The notes under the pieces were generated by a model. That model was not told the DNA's origin, did no database searches, and saw only the letters and a program-made list of their open reading frames with translations. The position numbers were made by a program, and so were the translations under genes. From Candidatus Poseidoniia archaeon (GTDB lineage: Archaea > Thermoplasmatota > Poseidoniia > MGIII > CG-Epi1), in contig JAKURS010000014.1 of the NCBI GenBank assembly GCA_022449705.1, positions 1 to 17,546 on the forward strand: a DNA stretch of 17,546 nt, written 5' to 3'. Numbering within the stretch: the stretch's first letter is position 1; each line of letters begins with the position of its first letter. This document shows positions 6,781-11,653 of the stretch, in pieces.

Positions 6781-7923
6781 TCAGCGCTGCTTGAGCGGGA
6801 CGTAGGTGCGGTCCGCCTTGCCGACGTAGCGCGCACGCGGTCGAATCAGCCGGTTGTCGCCATACTGCTCGAGCACGTGCGCGGTCCAGCCGGCGACCCG
6901 CGACATCGCGAAGAGCGGCGTGAACAGGTCGGTCGGGATGTCGAGCCCGTAGAGCAGTGTCGCCGAGTAGAAGTCGACATTGGTGATGAGCGGCTTGGCC
7001 GCCTTGACTGCCTGTTCGATGGCGACACTGGTGTCGAACAGCGTCATGTCACCCCGCTCCTCCCACAACGCGCGCGACGCCGCCTTCAGGTACGGCGCGC
7101 GGGGGTCGTCCACCTTGTAGACCCGGTGGCCGAAGCCCATGATGCGCTGCTTCGCCGCAAGCTTCTCCGCCACCCATGCCTCCGCTGCAGCGGGGGAGGC
7201 GACCCGGATAATCATCTCCATCGCCTTCTCGTTGGCTCCACCGTGCAGCGGGCCGCTGAGCGTTCCCACCGAGGAGGTGATGGCCGAGTGCAGGTTCGCC
7301 ATCGTGCCGGCTGTGACGCGCCCCGAGAAGGTGGAGGCGTTGAAGCCGTGGTCGGCAAGCAGGATGAGGTAAAGGTCCAGCGCCTCAGCCTGCGTTTCGC
7401 TCGGCTCCCTGCCGAGCAGCATCCGCAGGAAATCGGCGGCGTGCCCCATCTCCGGGTCGGCCTCGAGCGGCTCCTGCTCTTCGCGCAGCCGATGAATCAT
7501 CGCCACCGCGGTCGCGACCTGCCCAACCAGCCGCAGCGCCTTGGGGGGCAGCTCTTTCAGCGCCACGTTAGGCTCGTAGTGGCCCAACGCCGAGACAACG
7601 GTGCGCAGCGTGCTCATCGGCGAGGTGCGGCCGGCGAGCCGCTCGATGACCTGCTTCACCTCGAGTGGCAATACCCGCGCCGCACCGATGCGAGCGCGCA
7701 TGTCGGCCAGCCGTTCCGCCGAGGGCAGTTCGCGGTCGTAGAGCAGGCAGACAACCTCCTCGAAGCTGGAACTGGCAGCCAGATCGTCAATCGAATAACC
7801 GCAATACTTCAGGATGCCCTTCTCGCCGTCGATGAAGCTGAGCGTCGTGTCGGCTGCGACGATACCTGCCAGTCCCTTAGTCGGTTGGGGGAGTGCCGTG
7901 CTCGCTTCGCTACGTGATGTCAC
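6781..7923 (-). CDS. gltA: Citrate synthase (or 2-methylcitrate synthase)
   Basis: The product condenses oxaloacetate with acetyl-CoA at the entry to the citric acid cycle. The 380-residue length is that of the short archaeal/Gram-positive type. Catalytic and binding residues are present, counting from GTG 7923: His192 in LADHGFNAST, His227 in GPLHGGANE, His266 in GFGHRVYK and Asp317 in NVDFYSA. A longer start at TTG 7944 exists, but that codon lies inside a strong TATA-like box (TAAATATT). GTG 7923 is about 24 bases downstream of the box, as expected for a leaderless transcript, and is the better start. Sequence alone does not separate citrate synthase from 2-methylcitrate synthase, and no prp genes are nearby. 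It is the likely first gene of a promoter-led unit with sua5, map and CLC. Confidence 0.93.
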   Translation of the reverse strand: MTSRSEASTALPQPTKGLAGIVAADTTLSFIDGEKGILKYCGYSIDDLAASSSFEEVVCLLYDRELPSAERLADMRARIGAARVLPLEVKQVIERLAGRTSPMSTLRTVVSALGHYEPNVALKELPPKALRLVGQVATAVAMIHRLREEQEPLEADPEMGHAADFLRMLLGREPSETQAEALDLYLILLADHGFNASTFSGRVTAGTMANLHSAITSSVGTLSGPLHGGANEKAMEMIIRVASPAAAEAWVAEKLAAKQRIMGFGHRVYKVDDPRAPYLKAASRALWEERGDMTLFDTSVAIEQAVKAAKPLITNVDFYSATLLYGLDIPTDLFTPLFAMSRVAGWTAHVLEQYGDNRLIRPRARYVGKADRTYVPLKQR

Positions 7924-7942
7924 AACCGGCACAAGACAGAGC

Positions 7943-7950
7943 AATATTTA
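7943..7950 (-). promoter_or_regulatory. TATA box of citrate synthase
   Basis: The minus strand reads TAAATATT in the short gap after the MazG-like gene. Its centre is about 24 bases upstream of GTG 7923, so transcription is predicted to begin at or next to that codon. Confidence 0.6.
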
Positions 7951-7962
7951 GTGTTTGCCGAA

Positions 7963-8289
7963 TCAGGGGCGATAATTGGTTACCCTGACGCCCAGGTCGC
8001 CCTTGATAGCGGGGCGCTGCAACACCTCTTCCAGCTTGGCATCAAACGCTGCCTCTAGGTCCAGGTCCATCGCGATGGCATGGCCGAGGGTCAGGATGAG
8101 CAGGTCGGCCAGCTCCTCCGCCCGATCAGCCTGCGGCTTGCCTTTCGTAATACACTCGGCCAGCTCGCCGACTTCCTCCATTGTCAGCAGCAGCCGGTAC
8201 GCCATGTCGTGGCCGTTGTTCTCCGCAAACTTGTGCTTCTCGTGGAAGGCGCGCACGCGGTCGAGCATATGTGCAAAGCTTTGCGACAT
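7963..8289 (-). CDS. MazG-like all-alpha nucleotide pyrophosphohydrolase
   Basis: A 108-residue single-domain protein with the metal-binding MazG signature: EEVGE (38-42) and EELAD (58-62), an ExxE...ExxD arrangement on two helices separated by a loop with Lys and Arg. The family hydrolyses NTPs or dNTPs to monophosphates and pyrophosphate as housecleaning enzymes. The natural substrate cannot be told from sequence. The start is ATG 8289, with a GAGG a few bases upstream. It follows the AsnB-Pcc1 gene by 22 bases and is followed by the citrate synthase promoter, so it probably ends the tbp transcript. Confidence 0.88.
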   Translation of the reverse strand: MSQSFAHMLDRVRAFHEKHKFAENNGHDMAYRLLLTMEEVGELAECITKGKPQADRAEELADLLILTLGHAIAMDLDLEAAFDAKLEEVLQRPAIKGDLGVRVTNYRP

Positions 8290-8311
8290 GGTGCCTCAGC
8301 ACCGCCGCCGT

Positions 8312-9244
8312 CTAGTCCTTTTCGGCCACTTTCGCCGCGAGTGCCGCGCATGCCAGGAAGTCCTCGGCCGCTTCGCGCAGGCTCCCGACACTCCCGGCGG
8401 AAATTCGCGCCTCGAGCGTTGCGCCTTTGCGCCTCAGTGTAACCCAGCCAGCGTTGTCGGGGCCGGTGGCGGTGGCGACCGCCTCTGCCACGGCGGCGGA
8501 AGGGAAGCGCAGCGTCAGCGCCAGCCGCTGCTGTTGCGCGCTGCGTAGCGCCTTCTGCGCGCCGCTGCCGTACTGCGCCGCCTTTTTCGGTCGCTGCACA
8601 ATTGCCATTGGCAGTCCCAGCCAGGCAGCTGCGGCGCGCAATGGCGCCTTGCCGGGCGCGGTGATGCGCTCCGCCTGCGGAAACGCTTCGGCGGCGGTGA
8701 TGACCTTGCCATCCAAGAACGGGCACGCCACCTCGCGGCCGAAGTGGCGCGCAAGCACCTGTTCGCGCTGCGGCAGCCGCGCCTGCAACTCCGCCACCTC
8801 CGCGGCCAAATCAGGAGCCGCTCCGTCGCGCCGGAAACGGTCGTAGCCACCGAAAAGCTCGTCAGCACCCTGCCCGCAGAGAAGTAGTGGGTGGGTCGCC
8901 TCGCGGGCGACCAGCCAAAACGGCAGCAGGAATTCCACCTCCTGCCAGGAGAGCGCGACAGTGGCTGCCAGTTCGCGCCCCGCAGCCACCATCTGCGCAG
9001 GGGAAATCTCAAGACGACACATATTTAAATCTAGCAGCCCTGCCGACTCCTCCGCTGCGGCCAAGTCGTGCACACCCGGTGTGCCAGCCGCCAGCAACTC
9101 CACTTCCGCGTGGCGTGACGCCAGCATGGCGACCAGCGATGAGTCGACGCCGCCCGAAAAGGCGACCGTCACTGGCCCGTCCACGGCATCGGCTACCGCA
9201 GCTTCGAGCGCATCGGCTAGCTGCGCGATACTCGCGTCGCCCAC
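8312..9244 (-). CDS. Asparagine-synthetase-like ATP-pyrophosphatase fused to a Pcc1-like (KEOPS) domain
   Basis: This 310-residue protein counts from GTG 9244. Residues about 25-235 match the synthetase half of asparagine synthetase B: PP-loop SGGVDSS (30-36), GQGADELFGGY (124-134), ACPFLDGK (173-180), GKAPLR (198-203) and the archaeal RPKKAAQYGSG motif (218-228). The N-terminal glutaminase domain of true AsnB is absent, so it would need ammonia or another nucleophile. Residues about 239-307 look like Pcc1: LALTLRFPSAAVAEAV, a GPDN turn, a basic strand, then SLREAAEDFL. Pcc1 is the dimerising, tRNA-contacting KEOPS subunit needed for t6A. The two parts share one uninterrupted frame. GTG 9244 lies one base after the tbp stop. 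TTG 9283 would add 13 residues overlapping tbp. Confidence 0.82.
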   Translation of the reverse strand: MGDASIAQLADALEAAVADAVDGPVTVAFSGGVDSSLVAMLASRHAEVELLAAGTPGVHDLAAAEESAGLLDLNMCRLEISPAQMVAAGRELAATVALSWQEVEFLLPFWLVAREATHPLLLCGQGADELFGGYDRFRRDGAAPDLAAEVAELQARLPQREQVLARHFGREVACPFLDGKVITAAEAFPQAERITAPGKAPLRAAAAWLGLPMAIVQRPKKAAQYGSGAQKALRSAQQQRLALTLRFPSAAVAEAVATATGPDNAGWVTLRRKGATLEARISAGSVGSLREAAEDFLACAALAAKVAEKD

Positions 9245-9245
9245 G

Positions 9246-9797
9246 TCAGCCGAGCAGCGAACTGGCGCGCAGGAATTTTTCAAGCGCCTTCAGCGCCCGT
9301 TTCACGCCCGCCTCGCTGCCGACGTCGGTCACTACGACGATTCCGGACCGGAACAGGACGAAGCTCGCTGCGGGGTCGTCCAGTCTCAGCACCAGTCCAC
9401 TGAAGCGAGCTGGGTCGTACTCGGCCCCCGGCAGGACTGCCGCGATAGTGCCAAGGTCGAGCGTGACGCCGAGGTCGCAGCGGGCGACCAGGTTCTCCAG
9501 CTTGACGCCCTTGCGCAGGCTTACCTTGGGGTCCAGGGCCTTAACGGCATTACGGAGTTGCGAGACCGCCTCCCGGCCTGTGGACAGGTCCTCGACTCCC
9601 GTAACGTAGAGCTTGCCGTTGCCGAACACCACCCCGGTGCGGCCGCCAGCCCCGTCGCCGTCCAGGTCGACCACCACCGAGGGGGTGCGCCCACCAGCGT
9701 AGTGTGCATGCTCCAGCTCGCTCCCGAGTCGCACCAGTTCGACATCCTTGCCGAGGCTCGAGGACGCGATAACGTTCTCCACCTGCAGCGCAACCAT
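9246..9797 (-). CDS. tbp: TATA-box-binding protein, divergent
   Basis: The 183-residue length is that of an archaeal TBP with the two-repeat saddle. Repeat 1 begins VALQVENVIASSSLGKDVEL and contains GVVFGNGKLYVTG (about 55-67). Repeat 2 begins VKLENLVARCDLGVTLDL and contains RFSGLVLRLDD (about 131-141) and SFVLFRSGIVVVTD. TBP binds promoter TATA boxes and nucleates the preinitiation complex. In repeat 2 both DNA-kinking phenylalanine positions (RF... and VLF) are kept. In repeat 1 only VVF is kept, since the RF position reads RTPS and is followed by an unusual Asp/Gly-rich segment (DLDGDGAGG). It starts at ATG 9797 with a CTTAAA box about 26 bases upstream. The AsnB-Pcc1 start follows its stop by one base. 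Confidence 0.88.
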   Translation of the reverse strand: MVALQVENVIASSSLGKDVELVRLGSELEHAHYAGGRTPSVVVDLDGDGAGGRTGVVFGNGKLYVTGVEDLSTGREAVSQLRNAVKALDPKVSLRKGVKLENLVARCDLGVTLDLGTIAAVLPGAEYDPARFSGLVLRLDDPAASFVLFRSGIVVVTDVGSEAGVKRALKALEKFLRASSLLG

Positions 9798-9820
9798 CCG
9801 GCGGCGAGACCTGCTACCGC

Positions 9821-9826
9821 TTTAAG
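9821..9826 (-). promoter_or_regulatory. TATA box of tbp
   Basis: The minus strand reads CTTAAA in the 38-base gap between dph2 and tbp. Its centre is about 26 bases before ATG 9797, predicting a leaderless or nearly leaderless mRNA and possible TBP autoregulation. Confidence 0.55.
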
Positions 9827-9835
9827 AGATTGGCG

Positions 9836-10840
9836 CTACGGGAACTCGTCGAACGGATACGGCTCCGGTTCCCGCCTGCCGAGCAGGATTTGCAGCTCCG
9901 GTACCGTCAGCAGCGGGATGCTCCAGGTGGGGCCATCCTCGATAGCCACTCGCGGGCAGGCAGTAATCACCGCCGCGCCGACGCCGAGGCCCGCCAGCTG
10001 GCCCTCGGACTGGTGGATTCCGCCGATGAGCAGGGATTCGCGGCCTGAGTCGCGCAGTTCCCCTGCAAGCCGCTCTGCCAGCGCCAGCCGCTCCTGCCCG
10101 ATTTGCGTCGAGAACATCACCGCCCAGCGATGGGCCCTGCCCGCCGCGGAAATCGCCGCGTAGCGCTGCCGCAGGAAGCGGTCGGCCTTCGCCTCGGTAA
10201 CCGCACCGCTGTGCGGGTCAAGGCACGCCACCGGCTTGCCGGTCGCCAAGGCAACGGTTAGCGGGTGGAAGACGCCGGTGCCGAGATAGAGATAGCCCGG
10301 GACGTCGAGCGTGCGCGCCGCCGCCGAGCTGCAGCCAAGCAGCTGTCCTGGCGCCGCCAGCCGCGGGCCGCCCTCGCCCACCACCGGCGCGAAGCCCGCC
10401 TCCGCCAGGCGAGTCTGCAGCTCCTCGAGCAGCTGCAGGTGCTGCGCAGTCGTGACGACGCCAATGCTCTCCGGCAGCAGCTCGTGCAGTCGCGTGACGG
10501 CCTTGCGGGGCAGCTCCAACGCGCCGGTGTGCTGCACCGGGACGAAGTGCACCGGTACCGCGTAGCAGTCGGCATGATACGGCATCGGCAGGTGGCCCAG
10601 ATGCACCAGCGCGTCGACGCCCACTTCCGAGAGCGGACGGTCGGCAAGGTCGCAGGCGCCGAAGGTGGGCTCGCCCCACAGCAGCACCTCTGCGCCACTC
10701 AGCTGCGCCAGCCGCGCCATGATGTCAGGCGCGCGCGGGCGCAGCCCCTCTGGCACCTGGAGGCCAACACGCTTTGCGCCGGCCAGGTGCGGCGCCAGCG
10801 CGTCGATGCCGCTCTCCCAGTCAAAGCGAGGCTCAGCCAT
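9836..10840 (-). CDS. dph2: Dph2, diphthamide synthase (3-amino-3-carboxypropyl-histidine synthase)
   Basis: A radical iron-sulfur enzyme that transfers the aminocarboxypropyl group of SAM to the histidine of elongation factor 2, the first step of diphthamide synthesis. The 334-residue length fits archaeal Dph2. The three [4Fe-4S]-ligating cysteines are visible in the three homologous domains: Cys63 (FGACDLAD), Cys170 (LGCSSAAA) and Cys295 (TACPRVAIED). PVQHTG and LYLGTGVFHP blocks are also typical. The start ATG 10840 overlaps the end of the small zinc-ribbon gene by eight bases and has GGAGG (10850-10854) upstream. It ends the overlapping cluster that includes the PqqD-like gene. This gene is a strong marker for an archaeal genome, since diphthamide is absent from bacteria. 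Confidence 0.95.
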   Translation of the reverse strand: MAEPRFDWESGIDALAPHLAGAKRVGLQVPEGLRPRAPDIMARLAQLSGAEVLLWGEPTFGACDLADRPLSEVGVDALVHLGHLPMPYHADCYAVPVHFVPVQHTGALELPRKAVTRLHELLPESIGVVTTAQHLQLLEELQTRLAEAGFAPVVGEGGPRLAAPGQLLGCSSAAARTLDVPGYLYLGTGVFHPLTVALATGKPVACLDPHSGAVTEAKADRFLRQRYAAISAAGRAHRWAVMFSTQIGQERLALAERLAGELRDSGRESLLIGGIHQSEGQLAGLGVGAAVITACPRVAIEDGPTWSIPLLTVPELQILLGRREPEPYPFDEFP

Positions 10841-10973
10841 CCGGGATTTCCTCCTCGATTACCAGCGGCCCCATGTAGCCACATTTCTGGCAGCGGTATT
10901 TACTGCCGGTGACCAGCCCCGCCTCGTAGTCGATATCGGTCGAGCCGCAGTCGGGGCAGCGCAGCAGCCTCAT
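10833..10973 (-). CDS. Small zinc-ribbon protein (46 residues)
   Basis: This short gene reads MRLLRCPDCGSTDIDYE, a 10-residue hydrophilic stretch, YRCQKCGYMGPLVIEEE and a short tail. Two CxxC(G) knuckles (Cys6/Cys9 and Cys28/Cys31) make a classic rubredoxin-like zinc ribbon. Many archaea encode such stand-alone ribbons near translation genes, with mostly unknown roles. Its start overlaps the stop of the PqqD-like gene (ATGA, 10970-10973) and its end overlaps dph2 by eight bases, so translation of the three is coupled. A supporting role in iron-sulfur or EF2-related chemistry is only a guess. Confidence 0.82.
   Translation of the reverse strand: MRLLRCPDCGSTDIDYEAGLVTGSKYRCQKCGYMGPLVIEEEIPDG
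10850..10854 (-). promoter_or_regulatory. Shine-Dalgarno site of dph2
   Basis: The minus strand reads GGAGG inside the last codons of the small zinc-ribbon gene, nine bases before ATG 10840. It supports that start and coupled translation. Confidence 0.6.
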
Positions 10974-11311
10974 TTCCCCGGCTCCAGCCGCAGCAGCCCC
11001 AGTTCAAGCATGTGCTGCAGCCACTTCTGCACCCGTTCGGGCGCTGGCGCCGCCTCCTCGCCGAACTCCGCCGCAAGCGCCGCGACCAGTCCGGCGACGG
11101 TGTGCGTGCCGTCGCACTTCAGCCACAGGAAGGTGGTGAAGCGGTCGAGCGGCCGTCGCAACTCCCCCGGCCCGCCAATGCGATCGCGCACCCATCCCTC
11201 GAGCCGCGAGAACTGCTTGGCATGGGTGATTACCGCCACACCATCCTCCAGCTCCCAGCTCGCGCTCTCCTCGTTGCGTACCGGCCGCGCGCGCAGGACG
11301 TCCTCGTTCAC
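10970..11311 (-). CDS. PqqD-like protein
   Basis: The 113-residue product has a beta-rich first half (ASWELEDGVAVITHAKQFSRLE). It then has the helical half of the PqqD fold: a FLWLKCDGTHTVAGLVAAL segment (about 62-80), then ERVQKWLQHMLELGLLRLE. The 'DG.HTV..L...L...F.......V...L..L...GLL' pattern is characteristic of PqqD-like winged helix-turn-helix domains, which bind peptides for radical-SAM or other modifying enzymes in RiPP and PQQ pathways. No RiPP precursor or radical-SAM maturase is visible here. It starts at GTG 11311, with GGAGAAGG just upstream. It overlaps both neighbours by four bases, so it belongs to the dph2 cluster. Confidence 0.65.
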   Translation of the reverse strand: MNEDVLRARPVRNEESASWELEDGVAVITHAKQFSRLEGWVRDRIGGPGELRRPLDRFTTFLWLKCDGTHTVAGLVAALAAEFGEEAAPAPERVQKWLQHMLELGLLRLEPGK

Positions 11312-11484
11312 ACCTTCTCCAGCGCCACCAGCAGCATCATCGCCAGTGCGCAGCCGCCCGACGCAGCAGCCCAGCGCAGAGTCCGCTCGCGATCACGCCA
11401 GGCGTACCGCGCCACCCACGCAGTCCAGCCGGTCGCCAGCGTCGCCAGCAGCAACGCACCGAACAGCAATTGCCAGGAATCCAT
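11308..11484 (-). CDS. Small two-helix membrane protein (58 residues)
   Basis: The frame starts at ATG 11484 (MDSWQLLFGALLLATLA...). It has a hydrophobic segment at about 4-26, a short basic loop (RYAWRDRERTLR, about 27-38) and a second hydrophobic segment at about 39-56, ending LEKV. This predicts a hairpin of two transmembrane helices with the basic loop in the cytoplasm. The stop overlaps the start of the PqqD-like gene (GTGA, 11308-11311), which strongly argues that it is a real first gene of the dph2 cluster. I recognise no family. Its start is 22 bases from the T-run that ends tRNA-Gln. Confidence 0.7.
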   Translation of the reverse strand: MDSWQLLFGALLLATLATGWTAWVARYAWRDRERTLRWAAASGGCALAMMLLVALEKV

Positions 11485-11505
11485 GGAACGTCATGCGGGC
11501 GCAGC

Positions 11506-11511
11506 AAAAAA
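11506..11511 (-). terminator. T6 run downstream of tRNA-Gln
   Basis: The minus strand has six consecutive T bases directly after the encoded CCA. Archaeal RNA polymerase terminates at such oligo-T tracts, so this is the likely end of the tRNA-Gln transcript. Readthrough could also feed the dph2 cluster. Confidence 0.5.
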
Positions 11512-11587
11512 TGGTAGCCCCGCCCGGATTCGAACCAGGGTCACGTGGTCCAGAGCCACGTATGATGGACCTCTACACTACGGGGCT
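11512..11587 (-). tRNA. tRNA-Gln (anticodon CUG)
   Basis: A complete cloverleaf lies on the minus strand. The acceptor AGCCCCG pairs with CGGGGCT. The D arm GTGTAGAGGTCCATCAT is of the type seen in archaeal tRNA-Gln. The anticodon stem CGTGG/CCACG encloses CTCTGGA, giving anticodon CTG for CAG codons (anticodon at 11551-11553). The T stem CCTGG/CCGGG contains one G-U pair and encloses TTCGAAT. The discriminator A is at 11515 and CCA is encoded at 11512-11514. No intron is seen. Confidence 0.94.
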
Positions 11588-11613
11588 ACGGCCGCGGCAC
11601 GCCTGTGATGGGG

Positions 11614-11619
11614 ATTTAC
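11614..11619 (-). promoter_or_regulatory. Probable promoter of tRNA-Gln
   Basis: The minus strand reads GTAAAT about 29 bases before the mature tRNA 5' end (11587), leaving room for a short leader. A second A/T patch (AATAAA, around 11630) is a possible alternative. No gene is seen in 11588-11653. Confidence 0.4.
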
Positions 11620-11653
11620 CCTTTGTGCCGTTTATTCCCGGACGGGCTGACCT

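Noticed and set aside
6718..7917. A 399-codon plus-strand frame opposite citrate synthase
   Set aside because: Citrate synthase has all catalytic residues on the other strand. The plus frame is Arg/His-rich with no recognisable motif.
10850..10973. Dismissing the 46-residue zinc ribbon as too short
   Set aside because: It was kept as a gene because of its two CxxC knuckles and its exact overlaps with both neighbours.
11506..11511. T-run as a TATA box for the small membrane gene
   Set aside because: Six Ts directly after the tRNA CCA fit a terminator better, and a pure T-run is a poor TATA box, although its distance to ATG 11484 is about 24 bases.
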